Shown: positions 7,985 through 16,634, counted from the stretch's first letter. The stretch: 54,940 nucleotides of DNA from Sideroxyarcus sp. (GCA_030652215.1 JAUSBC010000046.1:1-54940), one strand, 5' to 3'. Notes: generated by a model from the sequence alone, not told the origin. Program-made: numbers and translations.

Positions 7985-8515
7985 ATGCGCGAACTCTATT
8001 CCCAACTCAAACAACTGTTTCCGCTCGGCGAGCTGACCGAGCAGCGGCAGGATCTGGCCTTTGTCACCGTGCCGCAGGAACACCTGCGTTCTTTGCTGCT
8101 GCACCTGCGCGACCGGGAAGGATTCACCCATCTCGTCCTGCTGACCGCAGTCGACTGGTTGGAGGACAATATTTTCCAGCTCACTTATCTGCTCACCAAT
8201 CGGGAACAACAGCGCACGCTCGGTCTGCGGGTCATGCTGCCGCGCGATGCGGCGACCATGCAAAGCATCCATGACATCTGGCCGACTGCGGCGACTTATC
8301 AGCGCGAATTGCGCGAAATGTTCGGCATCGCTTTCCCCGACAGCCCGCGCGTGGATGAGGAATTCATCCTTGAAGGCTGGATCGACATTCCGCCCTACCG
8401 CCGCGATTTCGACACGCTGAAATATGCCGAGGAAAACTACAGCCAGCGACCGGGCCGGGTAACCCACGATCCGGCCGAACACATGAAACAAAAACTTTAT
8501 CCGGGCGGGACTTGA
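7985..8515 (+). CDS. NuoC/MbxK-like 30-kDa subunit
   Basis: A 176-residue soluble subunit of the NuoC/HycE-N family that scaffolds the catalytic NuoD-like subunit. The family motif appears near residues 99-120: WPTAATYQRELREMFGIAFP, with the usual aromatic, ExxD-like and MFGI elements (here ELREMFGI). The C-terminal ILEGW..PPYRRDF segment also fits. It begins nine bases after the NuoB-like stop and is followed after one base by the NuoD-like gene. Length is normal for the short, unfused form. Confidence 0.88.
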   Translation: MRELYSQLKQLFPLGELTEQRQDLAFVTVPQEHLRSLLLHLRDREGFTHLVLLTAVDWLEDNIFQLTYLLTNREQQRTLGLRVMLPRDAATMQSIHDIWPTAATYQRELREMFGIAFPDSPRVDEEFILEGWIDIPPYRRDFDTLKYAEENYSQRPGRVTHDPAEHMKQKLYPGGT

Positions 8516-8516
8516 G

Positions 8517-9707
8517 ATGACAGATCACGCTCCCCTGTTCACGCCTGACCGCAGCCAGTACCCGGCCCACAAGGCCGACGGCACGCTCGACATCGACCTC
8601 GCCTCCGGCAAATACCTGAAGCTGTGGCAGGGACCCAACCATCCCGGCATCACCGGCAATATGTCGGTGGAGCTCACCGTGTGCGGCGACGAAGTGGTGG
8701 AAGGCAAAGTCCACGTCGGCTATCTGCACCGGGGCTTCGAGAAGCTGATGGAACGGCGCACCTATATCCAGTGCTTCCCCATCGTCTGCCGCATCTGCGT
8801 GCCCGAACCGGATTTCAACGAATACTGTTACGCCGCCGCCGTCGAGGAACTGGCCGGGATCAAGTCGCCCGAGCGTTCCGACTGGATACGCACCCTGATT
8901 CTCGAGATGGGGCGCATCAACAGCTACATGATGTACCTAGGCGGACAGGCCGGTTCCCTCGGCCTGGGGGTGATCGCGCAATGGACGACCTATGTGCGCG
9001 ACCTGATGCTCGACCGCTTCGAGGAACTCACCGGCGCGCGCATCTACCATATGTTCATCCTGCCCGGCGGTGTGCGCGACGGCCTGCCCGAAGGCTTTGA
9101 AAAGCGCATGGAAGAAACGCTGCGCGAGATGGAAAGCACGATGCAGGATGTGTACGAGGTGATGTTCTGCAACGCCGTGTTCAAGAAGCGCACGGTCGGC
9201 GTCGGCTATATCGATCCGGCGCTGCTGGATTCTTACGGGGTTACCGGGCCGAACGCCCGCGCGGCCGGGGTGGCAAAAGATGTGCGCAAGGATCATCCCT
9301 ATCTCGTTTATCCCGAACTCGATTTCGAGCCGGTGATCGGACACGACTCCGACATCTATACCCGCGCCGATGTACGCCGCCGCGACGTGCTGGTGTCGAT
9401 TGATCTGGTGCGCCAGATTCTTGCCAAGATGCCGCGCAGCGGCCCGCTGATGGCCAGCGTACCGAACGTGCTGCACTGGAAAATTCCGCGCGGCGAAACC
9501 TATGTGCGCGGCGAGTGTTCGCGCGGCGAATACGGCTATTACCTGGTCGCCGACGGCAGCGGTTATCCGCGCCGCGTCAATGTGCGCGGCCCCTCGTACA
9601 CCCACGCCATGACGCTGCTGGAACGCTTGATCGTGAACATCAGCATTTCCGATGTGGCTTCGCTGATGGTATCGCTGCATACCTATCCGCCCGAGATCGA
9701 GAGATAA
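8517..9707 (+). CDS. NuoD/MbxL-like catalytic-subunit homologue with half a NiFe-type site
   Basis: A 396-residue member of the NuoD/NiFe-hydrogenase large-subunit family. It shares GPNHPGITGNM near residue 40 and GYLHRGFEK (68-76) with NuoD. At the site where NuoD has an aspartate-bearing DRxDY-like motif it carries VCRIC (C91, C94), like the first CxxC of NiFe hydrogenases. The second ligand pair, normally DPCxxC near the C-terminus, is replaced by SDVASLM, so a complete NiFe centre cannot form. The tyrosine used by complex I for quinone is also not at the expected place. This half-site pattern is known for archaeal MBX/MBS proteins. There is no C-terminal protease processing extension. Confidence 0.9.
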   Translation: MTDHAPLFTPDRSQYPAHKADGTLDIDLASGKYLKLWQGPNHPGITGNMSVELTVCGDEVVEGKVHVGYLHRGFEKLMERRTYIQCFPIVCRICVPEPDFNEYCYAAAVEELAGIKSPERSDWIRTLILEMGRINSYMMYLGGQAGSLGLGVIAQWTTYVRDLMLDRFEELTGARIYHMFILPGGVRDGLPEGFEKRMEETLREMESTMQDVYEVMFCNAVFKKRTVGVGYIDPALLDSYGVTGPNARAAGVAKDVRKDHPYLVYPELDFEPVIGHDSDIYTRADVRRRDVLVSIDLVRQILAKMPRSGPLMASVPNVLHWKIPRGETYVRGECSRGEYGYYLVADGSGYPRRVNVRGPSYTHAMTLLERLIVNISISDVASLMVSLHTYPPEIER

Positions 9708-9709
9708 CC

Positions 9710-11509
9710 ATGAGCGTACGCGGCCTTCTCTCCCCCTTTACCGCGTGGAAAAATTTATTCCGCGACCCGGTGACCATTCGCGATCCGCTCAACGACCGTC
9801 CGGGTGCTGCGCGCTATCGCGGCTTCCACCAGAACGACATCGAGAAATGCATCGGCTGCGGCACGTGCGAAGCGATCTGCCAGAACAAAGCCATCGACAT
9901 GGTGCCGGTCGAGGGCATTCCGACCAAACAGGGCGATTCCGGCTTGCGTCCCAACATCGACTATGGCCGCTGCTGCTGGTGCGCGCTGTGCGTCGATGTC
10001 TGCATGACCAAGTCGCTCACCATGTCGAACGCCTACACCTGGGTGGAAAGCGATCCCGATGCATTCCGCTTCACGCCGGGCGTGGACAAGAAACACTGGG
10101 ACAACGCCGAGCTCGGCTACCATCGTCCCGACGGACATCGCCTGACGGAACAATTCCGCATTGCAATGGGCGAAATGGAAGCGGAGACGCGCATCGAATC
10201 GTTTGCCGAAATTGTCGACGGCTATAGCATCGAACAGGCGCGTCTGGAAGCCGACCGTTGCGTCGCCTGCGGCCTGTGCGTCGCCACCTGCCCGACGCAT
10301 ATGGCGGTTCCCGAATACATCGCCGCCGTGCGCGACGGAGATTACCTGCGCGGGGTCAAGCTGCTCTACGACAGCAATCCGTTCTCCGGCATCTGCGGCC
10401 GCGTCTGCACGCACAAATGCGAAACCACCTGCGCCGCACGCCACGAGGGCGATCCCATTGCCATCCGCTGGCTCAAGCGCCACATCATGGACCAGGTATC
10501 GTTCGAACAATGCCGCGACATCGTGGGCGGACCCGGTCCGGCCACGGGCAAGAAAGTGGCCATCATCGGCGCGGGTCCGGCAGGACTCACCGCAGCTTTC
10601 GATCTCGCCAAACTGGGACACAGCGTCACCGTGTACGAAGCGCTGGACAAGCCCGGCGGCATGACGCGCTGGGGCATCCCGGAATACCGCCTGCCTTATG
10701 AAAGCATAGACCGCGACATCGACGTGATCCGCTCGGTCGGTGTCGATATCCGCTGCAACGTGCGTATCGGCAAAGATATTGCGCTGGAGCAACTGCGCGA
10801 CAGCCACGATGCCGTGCTGCTGGCGCTCGGCCTGCAACTCGGCCGCGCCACGCGCATCCCCGGCAGCGACCATGCCGATGTGCGCAAAGCGGTCGATCTG
10901 TTGCGTCAGGCCACGGCCAACGAGGATTTCGGCACACCGCGTCAGGCGGTAGTGATAGGCGGCGGCAACGTCGCCATGGACATCGCGCGCACGCTCGCAC
11001 GCCTACAGAAGAAGGAATTCGGCGCGGTGCAGGTGACGCTGACCGCGCTGGAAGACCGCGCCCACTTCCTCGCCGATCCCGACGAGATCAAGGAGGCAGG
11101 CGAAGAAGGCATCGTCATCCTCGACTCGCGCGGCCCGCAACAGGTGGTCGTCGAGAACGGCAAGGTGACGGGGCTGAGAACATGGCACGTCAAAGCCATT
11201 TTCGACGAACAAGGCCGCTTCGCGCCAAGCTACGACGAAACCGATGAACAGTTCCACGCGGGCAGCATGGTGGTCGAGGCCATCGGCCAGATGACCGATA
11301 GCAGCCTGCTGGGCGAAGCGCTGACTGAAAAACTGACCTGGAACCGTGGCCGCCTGCAAACTGATGCGGGCGGGCGCAGCAGCGAATCCTGGCTGTGGGC
11401 CGCCGGCGACATGGTGCGCGGCCCGGATGTGGTGACGGCGGTGGCAGACGGACACCGCGTCGCGGCCAGCATTCACAATGTGTTAGCCGCTAAGGAGCAG
11501 ACAAAATGA
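9710..11509 (+). CDS. Fused NuoI/MbxN-like ferredoxin and GltD-type NAD(P)H oxidoreductase
   Basis: A 599-residue fusion. Residues 1-130 are a NuoI-like two-cluster ferredoxin with CxxCxxCxxxC sets at C47-C57 and C88-C98. Residues 170-250 form a GltD-type iron-sulfur domain with C184/187/190/194 and C229/233/237/241. Residues 280-595 are a two-dinucleotide-fold flavoprotein with the FAD loop GAGPAG (287-292) and a second nucleotide loop GGGNVAMD starting at 417. The arginine pair that binds the NADPH phosphate in GltD is absent; TALEDRA stands there, so NADH is possible. No peripheral NuoEFG genes are near, so this module probably supplies or accepts pyridine-nucleotide electrons. The start at 9710 follows the previous stop by two bases. 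Confidence 0.9.
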   Translation: MSVRGLLSPFTAWKNLFRDPVTIRDPLNDRPGAARYRGFHQNDIEKCIGCGTCEAICQNKAIDMVPVEGIPTKQGDSGLRPNIDYGRCCWCALCVDVCMTKSLTMSNAYTWVESDPDAFRFTPGVDKKHWDNAELGYHRPDGHRLTEQFRIAMGEMEAETRIESFAEIVDGYSIEQARLEADRCVACGLCVATCPTHMAVPEYIAAVRDGDYLRGVKLLYDSNPFSGICGRVCTHKCETTCAARHEGDPIAIRWLKRHIMDQVSFEQCRDIVGGPGPATGKKVAIIGAGPAGLTAAFDLAKLGHSVTVYEALDKPGGMTRWGIPEYRLPYESIDRDIDVIRSVGVDIRCNVRIGKDIALEQLRDSHDAVLLALGLQLGRATRIPGSDHADVRKAVDLLRQATANEDFGTPRQAVVIGGGNVAMDIARTLARLQKKEFGAVQVTLTALEDRAHFLADPDEIKEAGEEGIVILDSRGPQQVVVENGKVTGLRTWHVKAIFDEQGRFAPSYDETDEQFHAGSMVVEAIGQMTDSSLLGEALTEKLTWNRGRLQTDAGGRSSESWLWAAGDMVRGPDVVTAVADGHRVAASIHNVLAAKEQTK

Positions 11510-12015
11510 CGCAAAACGGAGATGCAAGGAGCATGGAAAGTTTGCGCGGCAAAACGACATTGCGCGAGATACTGGAAGTGGCGACCGGATTTGAGGCCGC
11601 TGCGCGCGATTTCTATACTGCGCTGATTCCCAAAGTGAGCAAACGCATCCGCTATCTGGTCGAGGATCTGGCGGCGGAAGAACAGGGTCACTTCGACCTG
11701 TTCAGCGCCTTATCCAGGCGCACCGACATCGCCGAACAGGTCAAACTGGAAATCGAACGCACTGCCAGCGACAGCAAGTTTTCAGATTGCCTGCAATTGC
11801 CGGATATGGGCGAGCAACCGGACGATCAGGCGGTGCTGCAATATGCCCTGGGCCGCGAGCAAGCTGCCATGCAGCACTACGGCGAACTCGCCGAAACCGC
11901 CCCGCCCGGCCCGATCCGCGACCTGTTTAAATATCTCGCCAGCGAAGAAACCCGGCACAAACTGGAGCTGGAAAAAGTCTATTACGCCACGATATACAGG
12001 GGCGGCGGCGTTTAG
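11506..12015 (+). CDS. Ferritin-like/rubrerythrin-type diiron protein
   Basis: A 169-residue helical protein with a ferritin-like four-helix pattern: helix 1 has FEAAARDFY (E30), helix 2 EEQGH (E59, H62), helix 3 REQAAMQHY and helix 4 EETRH. This gives the paired E and ExxH ligands of a diiron site. There is no rubredoxin domain. The start overlaps the previous stop (ATGA) and has AAGGAG eight bases upstream, so it is the last gene of the MBX-like operon. Relatives act as peroxide or oxygen scavengers or iron-handling proteins; the specific partner is unknown. It could protect the oxygen-sensitive clusters or exchange electrons with the GltD-type module. Confidence 0.8.
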   Translation: MTQNGDARSMESLRGKTTLREILEVATGFEAAARDFYTALIPKVSKRIRYLVEDLAAEEQGHFDLFSALSRRTDIAEQVKLEIERTASDSKFSDCLQLPDMGEQPDDQAVLQYALGREQAAMQHYGELAETAPPGPIRDLFKYLASEETRHKLELEKVYYATIYRGGGV

Positions 12016-12417
12016 CATCCTGCGTCGTGCGCTTCGATAGCAAGAATGAACGCTGGCTGCAGAAACGGGTAAAGCTACTCAAAATTGAGGCTGCTTTTCG
12101 ACCTGAGCTGCCGGTGGCGAACGCCGTCGATTAAGTCAGGTTCCGCCAACGTTACCATCCTCATCACCGCCGATGCCGGATACCACAGTGAGTACAAACT
12201 CAAGGAGTTGGCGAACGGTCCATTAGCTTCAGCCTGACATCCAACGCCTTGCGAACCAAAACCACTTTTGTTTCAGTGTTTTGCGGCGGTCTTTTCGGAT
12301 AGGAACCGGGCAAGATGATAAAATCCCCCCAGATTGATTGAGGGCATGCGCGACATGCGGGCTTATCGATCAATACATGCGAAGGTAAATAAATTACCTC
12401 ATCACCAGGAGAGTACG
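12016..12417. other. Gap with insertion-sequence debris and the promoter region of the next gene
   Basis: About 400 bases separating the MBX-like operon from the binding-protein gene. The left half carries reading-frame fragments of a degraded transposase (listed separately). The right half, from about 12240, should contain the promoter of the binding-protein gene; a TATAAT-like GATAAAAT lies at 12317-12324, but no clear -35 was seen. No intact gene. Confidence 0.5.
12121..12237 (+). pseudogene. Transposase C-terminal fragment (DDE type, IS remnant)
   Basis: The frame starting at 12121 reads through TILITADAGYHSEYKLKELA to a stop at 12235-12237. The ADAGYHSE motif is characteristic of the second catalytic aspartate region of DDE transposases of the IS1182/IS4-like group. 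Upstream the frame is closed at 12070, and another frame gives a different 35-residue piece, so the gene is broken and partial. No terminal inverted repeats were recognised. Confidence 0.5.
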
Positions 12418-13218
12418 ATGCGCCCCCCAGCCCTGCTCGCGATGCTTGCCATCGTGTGCGCTTTACCACTTGTCTCTGTCGCTCAAGAAGCAGCCGGAAA
12501 TCACCTTGAGCGCATCAACGCCGGCAAGACCGTCCGGGTTTGCATCTGGCCGGATTATTACAGCATCACCTACCGCAACCCCAAGACACAGCAACTGTCC
12601 GGCATCGATATCGATCTGGCGACCGAGCTCGGCAAAGACCTTGGTGTCGCAGTGCAGTTCGTCGACAGCTCCTTTGCCAAACTCATAGACGATGTGACAC
12701 AGGACCGTTGCGACATCGCCATGTTCGCGATCGGCATCACCCCGTTGCGCGCGGAAAAATTGCGCTTCACCCATCCCCACCTGGCCAGCGACATCTACGC
12801 CATCACCACCAAGACTAACCGCCGCATCAAATCCTGGGCCGACATCGACAAGACCGGTTCGGTGGTGGCTGTCGCCAAGGGCACGCTGCATGAACCGGTG
12901 ATGAAGGACAAACTCAAAGCCGCACAGCTGCTCGTGCTCGACACGCCCTTCGCGCGCGAGCAGGAAGTGCAATCCGGCCGCGCCGACGTGTTCATGACCG
13001 ACTATCCCTACAGCCAGCGTTTTCTGGCCAATGCCGACTGGGCGCGCCTGGTGGCGCCGCCCGGCACTTATCACATCACACCTTACGCCTACGCCATGAA
13101 ACCCGGTGATGACGCATGGTTCGCACGCGTCGAGCGTTTCGTCAGCGACATCAAGCGTGATGGACGTTTGCTGGCTGCAGCCAAACGCCACAAACTCGAG
13201 TCCATCGTCGCGCCATGA
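12418..13218 (+). CDS. Periplasmic substrate-binding protein, family 3 (amino-acid type)
   Basis: A 266-residue secreted binding protein. A signal peptide with cleavage after about residue 22 (PLVSVAQ) precedes a bacterial extracellular solute-binding family 3 fold. Motifs visible are GIDIDLATELGKDLG, RCDIAMFAIGITPLRAEKLRFTHPH and a hinge around GSVVAVAKGTLHEP. The start at 12418 has CAGGAGAG just upstream. No ABC permease or ATPase lies nearby. Its stop overlaps the start of the GGDEF-EAL receptor by four bases (ATGA), suggesting it presents a ligand to that receptor instead of feeding transport. The ligand is unknown; polar amino acids are the usual family substrates. Confidence 0.86.
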   Translation: MRPPALLAMLAIVCALPLVSVAQEAAGNHLERINAGKTVRVCIWPDYYSITYRNPKTQQLSGIDIDLATELGKDLGVAVQFVDSSFAKLIDDVTQDRCDIAMFAIGITPLRAEKLRFTHPHLASDIYAITTKTNRRIKSWADIDKTGSVVAVAKGTLHEPVMKDKLKAAQLLVLDTPFAREQEVQSGRADVFMTDYPYSQRFLANADWARLVAPPGTYHITPYAYAMKPGDDAWFARVERFVSDIKRDGRLLAAAKRHKLESIVAP

Positions 13219-16200
13219 CCCATCACGCACCGCGACTTCGTCAGGCGGTCTTCGTCGCCGTGGCGCTGTTCGTCAGTGCCATGCTCGGCATCACGGTTTA
13301 TACGCTGTGGCGTCTGCATGTTGCCGCCATCACCAACGGCCTCGAGATCTCGGAAATGCACACACGCAGCTTCGAGGATTTTTTGACGCAAAGCCTGCAT
13401 GCCTCGGAGATGGCGGCCATCAACACCGCCCCTTCAAAAGCCGAAACCGCCGATCTGCACAACATCGGCAACACCTTCGTCAAGAATTTGCAGCACGCCC
13501 CGCAACTGCGCTCGATATCGCTGCTCGACAATCGCGGCAAGATCATCGCCAGTTCCAATCCTGCCAATATCGGTGTAAACGTAGCGACAGAGAGCTACCT
13601 TCCGCCGACGGCAGGGCAGCAGGAAATCCTGCGCATCGGCCAGCCCTGGTCCGGGCGCGACTTCGCCGACGGCAGCCCCTCCTCCGACCAAACCCCGGTA
13701 GATACAAAAGCACTGAGCTTCATCCCCGTTGCGAAAACCCTGATCGCCGGTGAGCGCGGCATGATGCTGCTGTTTGCACTTAATCCCGACTATTTCATCA
13801 ATCACATTTCGCAGGAACTCGGCGCCGACACGGGCACGGTGGAAGTGCTGCGTTACGACGGCACCATGCTGATGAATACCGATCCCGACGCACGGATTGG
13901 ATCGCTGCATGCCTATGTCGTGCGGGATCTGAAACTGTCCGAGGTCGAAGCGGGAAGATTTGAACAGGATTTCGGCAATGGTCGCCGCGAATTAACTGCC
14001 TACCGTTCATCGCGCCTGTATCCTTTTGTTGTCGTCACACACATCCACCCGGCCTACGCTCTGCGCAAATGGCAGACCGAAGCCAAGATCCTGCTGGCAG
14101 TCGTGATTCCCGCCCTGCTGTCCATTTGCCTGCTCGCAGTCGCTTACTACCGTCGCCAATTGCAGATCGCCGCCCAACGCGCCGAAGCCGAACGACTGCA
14201 GCGTATCAATGCCACCGTGTTCGATTCCAGTGCCGAAGGTATCATCATCACCGACCTGAATGCCGACATCATTTCGGTCAATCCCGCCTTCACCCGCATT
14301 TCCGGCTTCAGCCAGGAAGAAGTGATCGGCCACAATCCGCGGATGCTGTCCTCGGGACAGCAAAGCAAAACCTTCTACGAGTCCATGTGGAAAGAGATTC
14401 TGCTGAACGGTTTCTGGCAAGGCGAACTGGTCAACTGCCACAAGGATGGCAGCTACTACGATGTTCATTTGTCGATCTCCGCCTCGCTCGACAGCGCGGG
14501 GCGCCTGCAGCATTACATCGGCGTCACCACCGACGTCACCGGACGCAAACACACCGAACACGAACTGCGCATCGCCGCCACCGCATTCGAGTCGCAGGAA
14601 GGCATATTGGTCACGGATGCCGACCGCAACATTCTCCGTGTCAATCGCGCCTTCACCGACATCACCGGCTACCCGGCGGCAGAAGTCATCGGCAAGAACC
14701 CCCGCCTGCTCAGCTCGGGCCGCCATGAAGCGGGCTTTTATGCCGACATGTGGGAGAACCTCCTTGTCAACGGCGCCTGGAAAGGCGAGATCTGGAACAG
14801 GCGCAAGAATGGCGAAATCTATCCGGAGCGTCTGACCATCACCGCCGTCGAAAACCGCAACGGCGCCGTCATCAACTATGTCGCATCCCTCTCCGATATC
14901 ACGCTGCACAAGGCCGCCGAGGAAGAGATCAAGACACTGGCGTTCTTCGACCCGCTCACCCGTCTGCCCAACCGGCGCTTGTTGCTGGACAGGTTGCAAC
15001 AGGCATTGGCATCCAGCTCGCGCAGCGCCAAAGCGGGGGCAATCCTTTTCATCGACCTGGATAATTTCAAGAACCTCAACGACACGCTGGGGCATGACAT
15101 CGGCGACTTGTTGCTGCAGCAGGTGGCGGACCGGCTGGAGTCCTGCGTGCGCGAGGGAGATACTGTGGCGCGTATCGGCGGCGATGAATTCGTGGTGATG
15201 CTGGAAGGCCTGAGTTCGGAGCTGATCGAAGCGGCATCGCAAACCGAAATCGTCGGCTGGAAGATCATTGCCGCGCTCAATCAGCCTTACCAGTTGGACA
15301 AATACGAAGCCCACAGCACGCCCAGCATGGGCGCTACCCTGTTCGACGGACGTCCGCAGATAATCGATGATTTGTTCAAACAGGCCGACATCGCCATGTA
15401 TCAGGCCAAAAAATCCGGCCGCAACACGCTGCGCTTCTTCGACCCGCAGATGCAGGACACGCTCAACATCAGGGCGGCTGTCGAGGGCGACTTGCGCAAA
15501 TCAATAGAGCGCGGGCAATTCCTGTTGTATTACCAGATACAGGTCGACGACACTCGCCACCCCTTGGGCGCGGAAGCCTTGATCCGCTGGATACACCCCG
15601 AACGCGGCCTCGTGTCTCCCGACCAGTTCATTCCGCTGGCGGAAGAAACGGGATTGATCCTGCCCATCGGTCAATGGGTGCTGGAAAGTGCCTGTTCGCA
15701 GATCAAGGAATGGGAGAAGGATCCGCTCACCCGCGACCTCATACTGGCGGTGAATGTCAGTGCCAAGCAATTCCACCAGACAGATTTTGCAGCCCGGGTT
15801 CTGGGGACCGTGCAGCGTTTCGGCATCGACCCGACGCGGCTCAAACTTGAGCTCACCGAGAGCATGTTGCAGGATAGTATCGAAGACACGATCGCGATCA
15901 TGATCACATTGAAAGAAAACGGCGTGCGTTTTTCTCTCGATGATTTCGGCACGGGCTATTCATCCCTGCAATATATCAAACGTCTGCCGCTCGACCAGCT
16001 CAAGATCGACAAGTCGTTTGTGCGCGATCTGTCTGTCGGCAGCGATGACAAAGCGATTGTGAGCGCCATCATCGCCATGGCAAAAAGTCTGAAGCTGGAT
16101 GTGATTGCCGAGGGTGTGGAAACGGAAGAACAACGCCGGATGCTACTGAATAAAGGCTGCTCCCATTTCCAGGGCTATCTCTTCAGCAAACCGGTTCCGA

Positions 16201-16241
16201 TCGAACAATTTGAGGCTGAGCTTGCCACCACGTTTCGTTAG
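13215..16241 (+). CDS. Membrane sensor with Cache-like, two PAS, GGDEF and EAL domains
   Basis: A 1008-residue c-di-GMP enzyme. A first transmembrane helix (about 11-33), a periplasmic Cache-like domain (about 40-285) and a second helix (about 289-312) are followed by PAS domains near 330-440 and 450-570. The GGDEF domain has an intact motif at 655-659, preceded by an RxxD inhibitory site (REGD) five residues earlier. The EAL domain has EAL at 787-789, DDFGTGYSS, KIDKSF and the ExVE motif. Both synthesis and breakdown of c-di-GMP are therefore possible. Which dominates is not evident. It is coupled to the upstream binding protein by a four-base overlap, so the pair may form a ligand-controlled c-di-GMP switch. 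Confidence 0.93.
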   Translation: MTHHAPRLRQAVFVAVALFVSAMLGITVYTLWRLHVAAITNGLEISEMHTRSFEDFLTQSLHASEMAAINTAPSKAETADLHNIGNTFVKNLQHAPQLRSISLLDNRGKIIASSNPANIGVNVATESYLPPTAGQQEILRIGQPWSGRDFADGSPSSDQTPVDTKALSFIPVAKTLIAGERGMMLLFALNPDYFINHISQELGADTGTVEVLRYDGTMLMNTDPDARIGSLHAYVVRDLKLSEVEAGRFEQDFGNGRRELTAYRSSRLYPFVVVTHIHPAYALRKWQTEAKILLAVVIPALLSICLLAVAYYRRQLQIAAQRAEAERLQRINATVFDSSAEGIIITDLNADIISVNPAFTRISGFSQEEVIGHNPRMLSSGQQSKTFYESMWKEILLNGFWQGELVNCHKDGSYYDVHLSISASLDSAGRLQHYIGVTTDVTGRKHTEHELRIAATAFESQEGILVTDADRNILRVNRAFTDITGYPAAEVIGKNPRLLSSGRHEAGFYADMWENLLVNGAWKGEIWNRRKNGEIYPERLTITAVENRNGAVINYVASLSDITLHKAAEEEIKTLAFFDPLTRLPNRRLLLDRLQQALASSSRSAKAGAILFIDLDNFKNLNDTLGHDIGDLLLQQVADRLESCVREGDTVARIGGDEFVVMLEGLSSELIEAASQTEIVGWKIIAALNQPYQLDKYEAHSTPSMGATLFDGRPQIIDDLFKQADIAMYQAKKSGRNTLRFFDPQMQDTLNIRAAVEGDLRKSIERGQFLLYYQIQVDDTRHPLGAEALIRWIHPERGLVSPDQFIPLAEETGLILPIGQWVLESACSQIKEWEKDPLTRDLILAVNVSAKQFHQTDFAARVLGTVQRFGIDPTRLKLELTESMLQDSIEDTIAIMITLKENGVRFSLDDFGTGYSSLQYIKRLPLDQLKIDKSFVRDLSVGSDDKAIVSAIIAMAKSLKLDVIAEGVETEEQRRMLLNKGCSHFQGYLFSKPVPIEQFEAELATTFR

Positions 16242-16261
16242 GGTGTTACGTCCCGACAGGT

Positions 16262-16621
16262 TCACTTGAGCTGCAACGCGGCCAACTCCGCCTCCGTAAA
16301 CACCCGCGAACGGGTGTGAAAAGCCTTTCCTTCCGGCCCCTCCAGCGAAAACGTTCCGCCGAAACCCTCGATCACGTCGATGATGAGTTGTGTGTGTTTC
16401 CAGTATTCGTACTGCGCCTTGCCGATGTAAAACGGACACCCGCCGATGTCGCCCAGGTATACATCCCCGGCGCCCATGGTGATCTCGCCCGGCAGGAAGC
16501 AATTGGCCGCGCTGTTGTCGCAACAGCCGCCCGACTGGTGGAACATCAGCGCGCCGTGTTTCCGTTTCAGGAATTCGACCAGTTCCAGCGCTGCCTGTGT
16601 GGCGATCACTTTTTCAACCAT
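16262..16621 (-). CDS. DUF779 family protein, partner of acetaldehyde dehydrogenase
   Basis: A 119-residue protein of the DUF779 family. Cysteine-rich motifs HQSGGCCDNSAANCF and GDIGGCPFYIG could bind a metal. Genes of this family are commonly found beside aldehyde dehydrogenases of the AldB/ExaC/AcoD group, as here; a biochemical role is not established. The start at 16621 has GGAGGTGAATAAC directly upstream. Between it and the dehydrogenase stop lies a hairpin followed by six T residues, so expression may be reduced relative to the dehydrogenase. It converges on the GGDEF-EAL gene with a 20-base gap. Confidence 0.88.
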   Translation of the reverse strand: MVEKVIATQAALELVEFLKRKHGALMFHQSGGCCDNSAANCFLPGEITMGAGDVYLGDIGGCPFYIGKAQYEYWKHTQLIIDVIEGFGGTFSLEGPEGKAFHTRSRVFTEAELAALQLK

Positions 16622-16634
16622 GTTATTCACCTCC

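Noticed and set aside
688..9707. A NiFe hydrogenase (group 4) operon
   Set aside because: The large-subunit homologue lacks the second CxxC ligand pair, and no hyp maturation genes or C-terminal processing peptide are present.
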